DNA of 64,000 nucleotides, taken from Ophiocordyceps camponoti-saundersi (nom. inval.). Its lineage: Eukaryota; Ascomycota; Sordariomycetes; Hypocreales; Ophiocordycipitaceae. The stretch spans positions 62,001-126,000 of the forward strand of contig PDHQ01000067.1 in assembly GCA_003339415.1 (NCBI GenBank), in the 5' to 3' direction. A model generated the notes under the pieces. The model saw nothing but the letters and a program-made list of their open reading frames with translations, was not told the DNA's origin and ran no database searches. Made by a program: the position numbers and the translations under genes. Shown here piece after piece: positions 36,590 through 49,439 of this stretch. Numbering within the stretch: position 1 is the stretch's first letter; each line of letters begins with the position of its first letter.

Positions 36590-39500
36590 GTACTTTTATT
36601 AGTTATATAATACTACTTTTAATAGCGTTCTAAAAACATATATAACGATAATATAGCTTCGACTTCTTAAGATAACAAATCTTACGATAAATACTACGAA
36701 TAAACTATAAGCGATAACTCCCTTATATTATATAATAAGATAATAAAAAGAAGTATAGTATCCTATTATATTTAAACTTAGAGTATAAACCCTATATTCT
36801 AGGATATATAACTAGACTTTATATAAGTACCTAAAAAGATTAAATTAACTATATTTATCGTATAATAAATATATAATATTATATACTTTAACCTTTATAA
36901 GGAAAACCTTCTTTATATAATCTAATCGGAACTTAAGGGCTAGACTTATTATTAACTAAGTTACGTTTACTATATATTCCTTAAAAAACTACCTTAAATT
37001 ATTATCGTATAATATATCCCTTTCCTTAGAAATAGAATACTTATTTAATACTTTGCGAGACTCTTTATAACCCCTATTCCTACTTATAAAATAACCCCCG
37101 GCTTACCGCTATAACTTACGATAAGGTATATTACCCCTAACCCCTTAAGACTAATATTATAAGATCGTATAATATTAAATATAACTTTTATATAGCTTTA
37201 TAAATTAAGAATAGTCTTAGCTACTATCTTAGTATAGCCCCCTTAGAATATTATATTATAACTATAATAGTCTTAGATTCGTATAACTTAAATATTATAA
37301 ATAATAGATAATAATAAATTAGCACTATTACGCCTTACCTTAGTAACGCTAATCTTAACTATTCTAAATATCTTTTAATTTTTAATAAGTATTATATAAG
37401 TCTATTCGCTATTACTAATATATTAAGTTAAGAACGGACTAATCTCTTTAGATAAGGTTACTACTTTCCTTAAGGGATAGCGAAAAGATTAAAACTATAC
37501 TAGAAAGCTGTACGATATACTAATTAATAAGACCCGGATTTTTATTAGCTATTACTTAAGAATTAGTATTATAAAAGATTAGTACTACGCTATTTTTCTA
37601 GATATCTTATTAGATAAGGCTTAGGACTATTTCTTATATTTTATTAATATAAATAAATAATAAGATAAAATCTATACTTTTTTAGATATATACTTTAATA
37701 CTTATACGAATTATTCTTTATATTAGATAAACTAGACTATATTTTTATTTAATATTATATAACGCGAATAACCTAATAGGACTATAATAAATACCCTTAA
37801 TACCCTCCTTAATAAACTTCGACTAATCTAATAAGCTTTAAGTATAGATTATTAGGGGGAGAAGTAATTTTTTATAATAATTATATAAGCTTATAAAAGT
37901 ATCCCGGAACTTAAATTAGCTATAATATTCTAAGATATTTTATACGAATCTTTTATTAACTAATTATATTCCTCCCTTATTATCGCTACTAATTAAAGTA
38001 TAAATTAGTTTTTTACTAACTATTATTATATAAACTATATAAAGCTTTATATAACTTTAGGACGTTTATTTTCTTAACTATCTTTCTATCCTTATAAATC
38101 TACTTCCGTATAATATAATAAACTTTTATAATAACGCCGCTTTATCCCTTATATAATACGTAGATATTTTATCTATAAAAAGGAAAGTTACTAGTTAATT
38201 AACTATAGCTTAGATAATATTAAATAAGCTAGGAAATAGTACCTAATAAGCTACGAAAAAACTAACTAATAACCCCTTACGGACGAGGAGTTTAACGCTT
38301 TCCTCTTTTCGTATAAAGGCTCTAAGGAATAAAATTTCTAATTCCTTTAATTATACGATAAAAATTCTAAAAATAATAAAAATATTATAGAAAGGGAAAC
38401 TATAATCTCCTTCTTTATTACTACCGCTTATATATATTATCTTATAAGTAACGATATTTATAATACTAAGGCCCTTAATATTTTTATAGAATAGTTCCTT
38501 CTCTCTAATATATATTATACGATATATTAAGGTAAGCTTTAGAATATAAAAGCTACTAAAATTTTAACTATTAGAAAGCTATAAGTAGAAGCTTATATTT
38601 AAGAATACCCTTATATAATAATTAATTAAACCCTTACCGATAACGCTATCCGTTTTAGCTCCTCGGAACTTATAAAACTAATTAGTATTATTATCGTATA
38701 AAACTTACTTAGTAAGGTCCTTTACTATATCTTCGATACCTCTACCCTTTTCTTTTTCTACTTTAAGGATACTAACCGCCTCTATACTTTTTATAATAAT
38801 ATATAAGATATTATTATCTAATATAATAATATTATAGTCCCTATTATATAGAAATAAGGATATCCTTTTTTTAATATTTTATAATAAGAATTAGCGTTAT
38901 ACTATATAGAATATAAACTACGCTAGTTATACTATTATTTCGGCTACTTATATATATAACGCCTTTATAACCTTTTTTAGAAGGCTAGCTTTTCCGATAT
39001 CTTACTAGCGGCCCTTAACTCGATTTAACGTTTTTATTACTAATATTAGTTATATAACGCTAAACTATATTAGTTTAAGTTCTCTATTAAAGATAATTAT
39101 AATTTTAACTACTCCCTTATTATCGATATTTTTTACCTTAGCGGTAAGCCGGTCTTATACGCTATTAATAAAGCTACCTTATTTTAAGCTATATATTTCG
39201 TACGAAATATATCGGCTATAAATATATAAAATACCTTTTATAGATATTAGATTTATACCTATTAAAGCTTACTTAATATTATTTCCTATAACGCTAATAT
39301 AAACTTTACCTTAAAGAAGTTTCGTATAAACGCTAAACTCCTCGGATTATCTTATAAAAAGGTACTTATAGAAGTATATTAAGTTATTAATAAAGTCGAA
39401 TATACTTACGCCCCTTTTCGATAAGTATATAATATATTTCGATAAGAAATTAACTTTAAGATTAATAATATTATAATCTTATAAATAGCTATAAAAGCTA

Positions 39501-42500
39501 TAAATAATATTACTAGCCTTAATAGCCTTATTCCTACCCTCCTTATTTTTAGCGCCTACCCTTATATTTTATATAACTTATTACTAGCTTTAAATATTAC
39601 TACTTATACTTATATAATCTAATAAGTAATAAAATAAGTATAGAAATTTAAAACTTAAGCGGATATTTTATAAATATTATATATAAGAAATAGCTTTAAT
39701 TTATATAATATCTTATCTTTTCTTTTTTAAAGTAAGGTCCTTATCTAGCGAGAAAAAGATAAGTAATAAGGCCCTTTTTATATTTTAAGCTTTAATAGCT
39801 AAGATATTATTCTTAACTTTCCCTCCGGACTAATATATTTTTATATAATATAGGTAAAACCTTATCTCCGTCCCCCTCTTTTTTAAACTATAATAAAGAA
39901 AGTCTATTTTAAAATCCTAATTATAATACTTAAAGATAAGGTATCGTATAAAGCTTTCCCCTCCTTATTTATTATTATAAAGGAAAAGGATAACTATACC
40001 TTAGCTATATAACTCTAGTAATAAGGGATTATTATAACTCTAAGGATATTTTTCGAGGCTTTTAACTATAATAAAATTAATACCTTATCTACTTAAGAAG
40101 TTTTTATATTTATATAATATAACCCTATATCGAACCCTAATATATATATTTTTAAAATATATCTCGTATAAGAGGTAAAAAATTTAAATAATAAATTTTA
40201 CGAGAAATCCTAGCTTATTATTTAAAAATATAGTAATAACGGTAAGGAAGAAATATTTATATAATTACTTATAATTTTATATATATTATAGCGCCTTTTT
40301 CTTATCTTTAAACCTACCTTAATATAATTATATAATATATAAGGAGAGCTATAAGATATTATATAAGTATATATATAATCTTTTAATTTATTAAGTTATA
40401 TAATTTACGCTTACTTACCGAAAAAGCTATAAGATTAATATCCCCTATATACTTTTTTATATATCTAAAAACCCTTTTATAAACTTATAAAGTTAGGGCT
40501 CTATTAATTTAAAACTTATTATTAATATTACTATATTAAACTTAGTATAACTTTATCGTTATATAACCTTTATCTTTTATATATTATAGCTAGATTTACT
40601 ATATTTAGTATTATTAGATTATAGATAGATAATATATTCTCCTTCGCCTCCCCTTATTTCTCCTAACTTAAGGAAACTAAGCTAGCGAAAGCTTAATTTT
40701 ATATAAAATTAAAAACCTTTCTTATAAATAGCGCCTCTATTAACTTTTATAATAGCTATATAATATAAGATTCGTATAATATTATTCTTACGTAAAAAGG
40801 CTAGGCTTCTAGCCTCCGGCTTATTAACCCCGCTAGCGAGTTTGCTTTATAAGACTTTATTAGCTAGCGCGCCTGCGAGGCTTATATTACTTTAATCTAT
40901 TAACTAAAAGCTTCGTATAACCTTATTATCGCCGCCTAAGTAATAAACCTATCCTTATAAGATATTACGGATCTAAATAAAAGAATCTAATAGTAAATTA
41001 ATAACGCTTCCTAAAGACTACGCTTTATTCCCCTTAACTTATCTTATACGAAATTATTTATCTTTATAGATAGGTTTTTCGCTAATAACTATAACCTAAT
41101 TTCTTAACTTAGTACCTTTATTATTCTAGGTAAAGAAAACTAGTCCGAAAACTCGTTTATTATATAAGGTAATATCTTATATTAAACCTTTATAAAATAT
41201 AAATAAGTTACGAGAAGCGTCCTTATAAGCGAACTTTATAATATAGTTAATAGCGTTAATCTTAATCTTATATTATATATAATAATTTAAAATATTATAT
41301 AATCTCTTAGCTCCCCTCTAATACCTCTAATCTTTTATACTAATTTATAATCGCTATATAACTATCTTATTTAGCTTAGCTTAATAATAGAAAAATAGCT
41401 TATAATAGATATTATAGCTATCTATAAATTATATAAATATAAAGAAATTTCTAAGATCCGCTAAATAGATAGTAAAAATAATCTAGTAAACGCTTATATT
41501 AAGGCTAGCCTTAATATAGCGTTATTAACCTTTATATTTACGAATTTATACTAACTATATATTAAAGCTTTAGTCTAACGATTAGCTTAAGTTATATAAC
41601 TTATCCGCTTTTTCCTTTTCTTTTATCTTATTTTTTTTTTACTCTTATCTAATAGCCTATACTCTTATTTCCCTATTTAACCTTTACGTTTTTTTATATT
41701 TTTTTTATATTTATATTTTATATATATTAAATCTTTATTTATTTATTAAGTATTACCTAACCTTTACGCTATTTTAAAAATAAAGTTATAAGCCTCTTAT
41801 ATTATTTTTTACTAATATTATTATTATCTAACCCCCTAACTATTTTCCCCCGCCCCTAAACTTCCTTACTTATTATCTAAGATAGTAATATACTCCTTTA
41901 TATTTAGAGGTACTCTTTTTAAAACTACTATTACCCTCCCCCCTTACTAGCTATCGGCTAATATTATAAGTATTATAACTAAGGCGCGAGGCGCCGGCGC
42001 TAAAGTATATAACGCTATAGCTTATTATACGAAAAAGCACTATATTATATAAAAGCGCTAAATATAAGTAATATAAGCCCTATCTCTATTTATCTAATAT
42101 ATATTAAATAAGTATAGATTATATATATATATATTATATAGCTCCGCTATAATTACCCCCTAATTAGCTATAAATATTACTAGGAAATATAATAGTTATT
42201 ATATAATAATAGTAACTATATATTATAGATCTTAGGAGTTATCTAAATATATAAATATATCGTATAATAGTATTACTATAAGGCGAACCTTAGCTTCCTA
42301 TTTTTATATTAGCCTTATAATTATATAACTACCCTTATTTAAAAACTTATATTTAAAGCTATTAATTATATTAAATAATAGTTTTTATTATTATTATAAG
42401 GGATATAAACTTAGAAAAAGCTAAGCTAATACGCTATTATACTATTAGGATAAGGAGGTATATTATATAATTATTAATAATACGTATAGATAGGTATAGT

Positions 42501-43074
42501 ATATTATATAATTATTTAAGTTTTACTTAACCTCTTAATCTTAAAGTTATCGTCGTTATCGTTATCTAGCTTAAAGAAGAAAAGAAAAGGAAAGGAGGAA
42601 AAAGAAAGAGAGAGAAAGAAAGGGGGCAGCGAGGTTTTTATACCCCTCTAAAAGCGGTAAAGCGCGGCAGAATCCGTTTTTTTCCCTCTTTTTATAATAA
42701 TTTTTAGTATTTTTAATATAAGGTTACTAGAAATAATACCTTTTTAATATAAGGTTACTAGAGGTAATATTACTATTTGTTTTCCTTAATATTATAACTA
42801 TAAGGAACTTTTATAATAAAACCTTTATTTAATATAAGCTAGATTAGTTTATCTAGCGATCTAATATTTATTTTTTAGCTAGCAGTTCTTTTTACTTTAA
42901 TATATATAAGGCGTTATTTACCTTTATAGAATTTTTCGGCTATATATTTACTTAATATCGTATAACTATTTTTCTCGAAAACCCTTAAGGGGCTAAAGAG
43001 TTTTTTCTTTATATAATATATCTTTATTTTTCTATTAAGTATATTATTTCTTTTTATAAAAAGAAAAAGTTAAG
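36590..43074 (-). pseudogene. RIP-destroyed internal/coding region of B3 (product unrecognised)
   Basis: The reverse complement of this segment aligns with B2 (57893-64000) nearly from end to end. One frame shared by both copies, in the region 40170-39750 here and 60850-61300 in B2, keeps patterns such as GINF, LYYIK and GKSF between TAA/TAG. Near 37900 here and 62960 in B2 both read SDNKGG. The conserved part runs from about 41500 down to 37300, more than 1,300 codons. I do not recognise the protein. No YxDD, DNG or CCHC motif was found, which is odd for an LTR element of this length. It is either a very divergent Pol or a cargo protein. Confidence 0.5.
42583..42676 (-). promoter_or_regulatory. 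Conserved TATA/CT block in leader of B3
   Basis: On the minus strand a GC-rich stretch (42676-42643) leads into TATAAAAA (42642-42635) and then a long CT tract (42628-42583). The same block is at 58271-58375 in B2 with unusually few changes. It resembles a fungal core promoter (TATA box, then a pyrimidine-rich start region) upstream of the family B frame. Promoter function is inferred from composition only. Confidence 0.4.
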
Positions 43075-43375
43075 TATTAGTATTATTATCTTATACCTTT
43101 TTATATTTACTATATAATATATATATAAAAGATACCTTAGATATAATAAAAGCTTATAATAACTTATATATTAATACCTAAGTTATAACTTATATAACTT
43201 AGGGGCTAAGAGATATCTTATAATAGATAAGGAGGTATAGGGGGTAGAATATTAACTAGCTATATAGCTATCCTTCCTCGTACGAAATAGGAAGAATATT
43301 TATCTTAATTATATACGATTTAGGTTACCTTTGCTTTCTTCACCTTACACGTACGTGTATAAAGACCACTTAACA
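43075..43375 (-). repeat. B3 LTR (right; 5' LTR if the element is minus)
   Basis: 301 bp, paired with 24202-24502. It ends CTTAACA and keeps CpA/TpG in the last 40 bases, including ACACGTACGTGT. It is followed by the CTTAT duplication. Confidence 0.85.
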
Positions 43376-43380
43376 CTTAT

Positions 43381-43788
43381 AAAAGTTAGAAATATTATTA
43401 AGTATAGAAAATAAAATAAAAAATAGGGCGGGGAAAAAAATAAAAAAGTTAAGTAAGCTAAATAAGGCTAAGCGGAGTAAGGAGCGGAGTTAAAAGCGAG
43501 GTATAAGGTAAATAAATAATAATAATTATATAGCGAAAATACTAAAAACTAACCCCCGCGCTTAAACTTTATATTTAAATATCTTAATATATTTAAATAC
43601 TATAAAATAATAAGAAAAGGTTAAATTAGTAAAAGCGTTATAAGCGGATAAATTATAAAGTAAGAGGGCTTATAATAGCCTTATAACTAAAAGCTTTATT
43701 AGAATCCTTATAATTTTAAATTAAACTTATAAAAAATATTAATAAAAGCGTCCTTTTATAAGTAATTAGTTTATAATATAAAATAAAA
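43381..43788 (+). repeat. Repeat D2, segment between B3 and element C
   Basis: The host sequence for both insertions: it continues 24201 on its left and 55780 on its right. The last part aligns with D1 around 250-310. It is RIP-mutated and no frame is legible. Confidence 0.55.
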
Positions 43789-43956
43789 TATAAGGGATTA
43801 GTTTATAACTAATCGTAGCTAGATAAGGGGGATTATAGCGGACATATTTAGGTCTTCCCGATAGCGCTTAGTTATCGCGCGGGGTATATAGCTAGCTTAG
43901 GAAAGGGGCTTCTCTCCCTTCTCCTTCCTCTCTTCGATAGCTTTAATTATAACTTT
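43789..43956 (+). repeat. Element C left LTR, part 1 (split by A2)
   Basis: It matches 55565-55732. It stops at the CTTT duplicated by A2 and resumes at 54168. It is less mutated than the surrounding D2. Confidence 0.85.
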
Positions 43957-44139
43957 TAAAATCCCTCGATCGGTCTCAAATCACAGGATCAGATTAGATC
44001 GTATAGTATTATACGTTAAGATATTAGTGGTCGTGATCCCTTTTATATTAGTCTAATAGTAAGTCTAACGATAATAATAATTCCTCTAAGTCCCCTTTTC
44101 TTATCTCCTTATACCTTATCCTCTAACGCCTATCTAATA
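43957..44139 (-). repeat. A2 3' LTR
   Basis: 183 bp, the partner of 53981-54163. It reads TAAAATCCC on the outer side and ends TCTAATA internally. It keeps CAAATCACAGG where the 5' LTR has TAAATTATAGG. Confidence 0.93.
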
Positions 44140-46470
44140 AAGTAGGGGGGTATCTTTATTATAGTCGCCCATAACTACCTTCTCTATCTAAACCTCTCTA
44201 TTATAACCCTCCTTAAATAGCCTAGATCGGAATAGCTTAGATTAGGGCGGTATACCCCTAATTTCCGTTAACCTACTCGACTTAGTGGGAGACCTTTCTT
44301 CTCGTCCTTAGTCCGATTAGTCCGATAGCTTTACCTTTTTAACTACTCTATTACCTAACTAGGTAGCGGTAATAGGCCTCTTTAACTTAGTTATCTAGCT
44401 AGAATACTATATAAAAAGGTCCGATATTATCTATCTATCGAACTCTTCGAAGGACGCTTCTATTACCTAATATAATATTAACTTAATAACCGCACTTAGA
44501 GGGGTTTAGATAGTATCTCGAATTAACGTAGATTAAAGAGTATCGTATATTACTTCTTTAATAACCTCCCGGATTAATATCGACTAGAAAATATCCCGTA
44601 ATACCTCCTTAATAGCCCCTTATAACTAGGTAGCGTTAGTCATATCCGTTAGGGGTCTCTTTAATTAGATCGACGTCTAATTAAGTATCCTTATTAATTT
44701 ATTACGAACTATAAGGATTATCTTTTTATTCTCCTTTATAGATACTATCTATTTAATACCTCGCTCTATTTTTATCGCTAATTAAAATTCCATACGTTCG
44801 TAGCGGATAATTTCTCTTATCTTAGTTATTTATTAATCTCTTTATTCGTTTATTATAGTTCGTTACTTAGTTAGTTATCTAACTTTCTACTTATTTATAA
44901 TAATTATAAGCGTTTCTATCTTAGCGCTTATTATATTCGCTAATACTTCTATCTTAGCTCGCTACTCGGTTATAAATATAATCTACGTCTCTCTCTTATA
45001 AGCGTTCGAGTTTATAGTTACTATATAGATAATCTAAGCAGCTTAGGGCTGCTCGGGCATAGGCGGGATCGTCGCTACTAATATAGGGGTTTATAAGATA
45101 GCTATTTCTATAGGAATAGATATCTATAAAGTAACTATCTTTCCTAGAGCCGTCACGGTAGAGGTAGCAGCCTCGGAGGTAACCGTTATTAGAACCTAGG
45201 TATTAGAACTAGAGGTAGGGGTCGTAACGACTTTCTTTATTAGAACTTAGGTTAGAACTTAGGTAGTAGAACTAGCAGGGGTTATCTTTATAGTAGTGGA
45301 ACTAGCAGGGGTTGTCTTTATCTATCCCTATCTAACGGATTTCTATAATAGCCCTAACGGGGTCGTTTAAGAGGGAATCGGTTAACTTCCTAACGGGGTC
45401 GGGGTCGTTTAAGAGGGAATCAGTTAACTTCCTAACGGGGTTATTTAAGAGGGAATCGGTTAGCTTATCGGAATAGATATCGCCTTAGCAGAACTTAAAC
45501 TCGGGGTTATCGGCTTAGCTAGAGTTAATTTTATTAGCGTTTTTATTAGCGTTTTCGCAGGTATATTATCTATTAACGAACGCCGTTCGTCCTTATTACT
45601 AATTCTATTTACGGAGATTAAAGTATAACTATCCGATTTATCTTTTTCTTATTTATTTATCGGTTTAATTATCGGTTCTATAATAGAAATTAGCGGCAGA
45701 AGCTAGGTAGCTCTCTTTTCGATTACGCGTCGTATATTCTAATTAACCTTAAACTTAGATACCTTCTTAGCGTTCTAGGCTCCCGCCTTAGAGCTAGGTA
45801 TAGCGACTACCTATTACTAGTTATAGCTATTTCCTTTAAGTACTAGTTTAGATAAGGCGGCTTCTAATATATCTATATCTTCCTAGCTTTTAAGCTTATC
45901 TTAAATTAGTTACTCGATATTAACGATTATATAATTATATAAACGCTAAGCTATTTTAGAGAAAGATTCCCTAGTAGTAAATAAGATCTTTTTCTATATA
46001 TTCTTTATTACTATAATAATCTCTATTATTAGAGGAAATTTGCTATCTTTACCCCTTTTAACCTTAATATTAGCGAAGTTATACGCTATCTTATATAACC
46101 TCTAAAGCTTATTTAGCTTTATAGGCTAATTTTTCGATAATATATCTATTATAATATCCTATTCTAGGACTTAGAACTTTTAAATATTTACTACGACCGT
46201 TAAGAGTGCTAATTTATCTTATATAACCCTAGCGAGGCCCTAGGCTACCTAGTCTCCTTTAGCTGCTTATTTAGCTAAGACGTAGCTATATAGAGTGCTT
46301 ATAGTAGGAGAGATCTTTAAGTTTTTAGAAACCTTAAACTTTTAGCTTTCCCTTATTTATTCGTAGAATATTTCCTAGTATCGTTTAAACTCTTAGCGTA
46401 TATTCTTATACTATTTATAAACGGTAGGGTTCTTCTTAGGGTTAATTTCTTCTTCCGTTAGGTAATCTAT
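44135..46470 (-). pseudogene. ORF3 of gypsy A2: about 780 codons between pol and the 3' LTR
   Basis: From 46470 on the minus strand one frame runs to the 3' LTR. It is interrupted only by TAA/TAG (the RIP products of CAA, CAG and TGG) and I noted no TGA. It begins ATA-GAT-TAC, probably a former ATG turned into ATA by TpG to TpA, giving a start like MDYLTEEEIN. The N-terminal third is Lys/Ile/Leu/Glu-rich and probably helical. The middle is Pro/Ser/Thr-rich and holds a 12-residue repeat (consensus PIPS-x-TTPLGS-x) at 45466-45353, followed by further ITPASSTT-like repeats. The C-terminal part is charged. The stop TAG lies at bases 4-6 of the LTR. There is no signal peptide, transmembrane segment, zinc knuckle or enzyme motif. 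It is not a standard gypsy product, and an envelope role is unlikely on this evidence. Confidence 0.65.
45353..45466 (-). repeat. In-frame minisatellite in ORF3 (units of 36, 42 and 36 bp)
   Basis: Three units, 45353-45388, 45389-45430 and 45431-45466, each contain CCTAACGGGGT and TTTAAGAGGGAATC. The middle one has a 6-bp duplication (GGGGTC). All lengths are multiples of three, so the frame is kept. A1 has only two units at 34768-34836. Confidence 0.8.
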
Positions 46471-46482
46471 AATCTCGTATAC

Positions 46483-46779
46483 TTATATAGAGATAACTAT
46501 AGGAAATAGGAGATAAATAATATATAAGGGTATAATATATATAAAGACGGAAGACGGTAATATACGATAAGAAAAAAAATAAGTGCACGATAAGAGAAAC
46601 GAGTATATAATAAGGAGAAGAAAATGCGCGATAATAGATCGTGGTATATAATAAAAAGAGATAAGGAGAAGGAGCGCGCGATAAGAAAACGATAACGTTA
46701 ACGCTCGGTAAGATAAAGAGAGAGAAAAGGGATACGAAATCGTATACACCGATAAGTTAGAAGAGGTATATATAGGCAA
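46483..46779 (-). other. 98-codon open stretch in the pol-ORF3 spacer, probably not a gene
   Basis: This is the only long ATG-started frame left in the window. Its translation is a Tyr/Ser/Leu/Ile-rich low-complexity string, as expected from the pyrimidine-rich strand of this spacer. Its TAA is 13 bases upstream of the inferred ORF3 start and in the same frame. The A1 counterpart (about 33490-33770) is not conserved as protein and has gained a tandem array. I take it as the CT-rich leader or promoter of ORF3. A short N-terminal extension of ORF3 is the alternative. Confidence 0.5.
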
Positions 46780-47599
46780 AAGAAAAGGTAGGTTAAGAAA
46801 ATAGTTAAAAAGAAAATAGTTAAAAAAATAGGGTGCACGAAGATATAATTAGGTGCACGAAACCTGCGGAGGTATGCGAGGTTAAAGGTATGCGAGGTAT
46901 AAGAAAGATAACGAGCAGGGTAAAGAGAAAGATAACGAGCAGGGTAAATAAATGCAAATAACCGTTAGCGATCCTCAGCTAGCCCCTTAGCTAGCTAACA
47001 GCTATTAATAATAGCTATTAATAATTACTATTAATACCTATTATAGTAACTTAATATCTACTATAGTAAGTTATTATTCTTAGTCTATTCCTACTTAACC
47101 TTACGTTTCCCTGCCCCCTATTATAATAGCGAGTTCCTATAAGCGTAAGGGTCGTTACCCTAAAGCTTATCCGTTCCTTCGCCTAGCTTATAGCCCTATC
47201 GGGTAGCTATATCCTATATTACCCGCCGTAGGGGTATTAAATATACCTTACGTGGTATAAATAGCTTAAGATCGTCTACGTAAAGCTTTCGCAAAACTTG
47301 ACGTCCGACGACGCTACGGATCAGATACGTGATAGATAAGACGACCTTAATAATAATAGATAGGTTATCCTACGTAGTTACGAACTTCCTATATAACGTA
47401 TTTACCTTATCTTACCTTTCCTATATAAAGTTACCGACCTATAAAGCACGTTATAGCTTAGTATTATATTTAGTTATATTAAAGTTAGCTAAAGTATCCT
47501 AGATTATATCTTTTTCTTTTACTATAGCTAATACTAAATCGCGGACTATCTAGTTATCCCGGTTAAAATAGTCGAAGTTAAATTATTTAACTTTAGGTA

Positions 47600-48250
47600 T
47601 ATCTTTATTTTAGTATATAACTATAGGGTTAAATCCTAATATAGCCTTTACTAGAGTTACCCCTAAAATCTTAACTTTTCGAGAATTTAGCATATTAGTA
47701 ATCTAGGGTAACGCTTTATTCTACGCTTCTAGGGAGATGCCGGACTACTTAAGACTTTATTTTCGCAGTTAGTCTTTTACTAATCGGACGTACCTCTCCG
47801 CTAGTCTAGTACTCTAAGGGTATAAGATTAGGCCGAACTTCTATTTAACCCTATATCGCTTAGCTATATTTTCTATAACTATATTAGCGAAATAGCGTCC
47901 GTTATCTAAGTAAATAGCTTTAGGCTAGCTAAATACTAAACTCTAGTAATATTATTATACGTCTGCTACCTCCGGGCTAATCGTATTTTCGTATACTTAA
48001 GTTAATAGAAAACGCGTTATATAATCTACGGCTATTAGAATATATTAATATCTACGAGCACTAATAGGCGTAATAGGTCCTAGGAAGTTAATAATTACTA
48101 TTTCCTATAATTTATATATTATAATTTATCTATATTTTAACTTAGGTAAGCGTAGTACGGTTTGCTAGCAAATTATATAGGATATATAATAATAGGTAAT
48201 ATCCGATCGACGAGTTAGCTATTATAAGATTCCTTTTAGATTCGCTAGAG
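47600..48250 (-). pseudogene. Integrase of A2
   Basis: Minus-strand reading gives GPI-TPISARRY, then LIAVDY (first catalytic Asp, 48036-48021), and YLDNGRYFAN (second catalytic Asp in DNG, about 47915-47887), with a basic helix-rich segment after it (about 47860-47690). This is the D-x(n)-DNG layout of the retroviral/Ty3 integrase core. It catalyses cDNA joining and is consistent with the 4-bp duplication. Stops (TAA/TAG) interrupt it at several points, so it is inactive. A1 has a SINE in the same domain. Confidence 0.82.
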
Positions 48251-48759
48251 TCTTTTCTTTAGAGAAATGGCCTAATACGTTATAAGCATTTTATAACTTT
48301 AACTAAATATTCGACTATAGATAATACTCCGCCTACTATTTATTCGATTCGATATAATATAGGATCTTATTCTAGACTCGATATCTAATAGCTATCTTTT
48401 AGATATAGCGATATCTATCGTTTAGTAGTGCTTATATTCTATTAACGAGAAAAAGCACGATTTCCGTATACTACGGGTCTCCTAGCTAAGGGGATATAGC
48501 CGCCCGGAGGTAAGATACCTCTCTGCCTACTATCGGTTTACCTAACGGGAGTTAAGTAGCCTTAATAGTATCTAGCGCTAGTATAATACGGCCTTTTATA
48601 TCTAAAGCGTCGCTTTTTAAAGCGTTATATAATCTAAATATACTATCCGCGATTCTAATAATTTTTATTATATTTAGGCGGTAGATATATTTAATATCCC
48701 GTTCTTAAAGAACGTTAATTTACCTCGCTACTTTACTATACGTTTCCGCTATATTCGTT

Positions 48760-49060
48760 ATTAAGTCGATAATGCCCTTATAATCCGTATAGATCTTAAG
48801 GGGATACGGGGATATATTTACTATCTATTAGTATTTTTTAATTACGTAAATAATAGCTAATATTTCTTTTTTAGGTATAGAGTATCGCCGCTCTAAATTA
48901 TTTAGCTAAAACGATATTTATATAATAATTTTTATATCTTAGAAATTAGAGTCTCTAATAAATATTCTATCGGGATAGTTATTAAGTTAATAGAGAACGG
49001 CCCCGGTCCTAGTATTAGATACGTCTATTACTAGGTGAAATTATATATTAGTCTATACTC
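48760..49060 (-). pseudogene. RNase H of A2
   Basis: The minus-strand frame shows VIDVSNTRTGAVL, then YSIPKKEILAIIYV, then PLKIYTDYKG. These match the Ty3/gypsy RNase H blocks (catalytic Asp, the ExE-like KKE segment and the TDxK block). It removes the RNA strand during reverse transcription. The Asp-x-Ser at the front (D-V-S for the usual D-A-S) is preserved. There are several RIP stops. Confidence 0.82.
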
Positions 49061-49439
49061 CGAATATTACGTTATTCTAAATAGCTTAGTATAGGAATTA
49101 TAAAGCTTCTGCCGCCTCTAATATCTAAACGGGTTCGTCTTAATATCGTGCCTCTAGTTATATAGATTAGTATCCCGATAAAGTTACCTTATTTACCTCT
49201 TTAAAGAACGCTTCCTTAATAAGTCTAGCCCTATCTGCTCTCCCTAGTATAAAATAACGAAGGAACGGGGTTAGCTATAGCACTATTTAAACTTTTTCCT
49301 AAGATTAAAGGGGATACTATTAGAAATAGTCTCCTAACTACGCAAATCTCTGCCGATACTTAGTTCCTAGACGAAATCGCCCTACTTCTAATTTAAACCC
49401 GACTAATTCGGCCGTGCTATTAAATAGCTTTATCTTCTT

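Larger units (their letters stand above)
24202..43375 (-). mobile_element. LTR element B3, split by nested gypsy A1
   Basis: Two 301-bp direct repeats (24202-24502 and 43075-43375) are flanked by an exact 5-bp duplication CTTAT (24197-24201 and 43376-43380). The LTR ends are TA...TA on the left and TA...CA on the right, which is TG...CA with RIP. Removing A1 and its 4-bp duplication leaves about 7.3 kb. The internal region 36590-43074 is the inverted counterpart of B2 (57893-64000), so the coding direction is minus if B2 is plus. No reverse transcriptase motif was recognised. LTR and internal sequences are RIP-mutated, and the right LTR keeps some CpA/TpG near 43340-43375. Confidence 0.85.

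Noticed and set aside
44135..46470. Envelope gene making the gypsy element an errantivirus-like retrovirus
   Set aside because: No signal peptide, transmembrane segment, furin-like site or Cys pattern could be read in the frame.
46483..46779. A real 98-residue protein gene
   Set aside because: The translation is low-complexity Tyr/Ser/Leu/Ile-rich, it lies in a pyrimidine-rich spacer inside a retrotransposon, and it is not conserved in the A1 copy.
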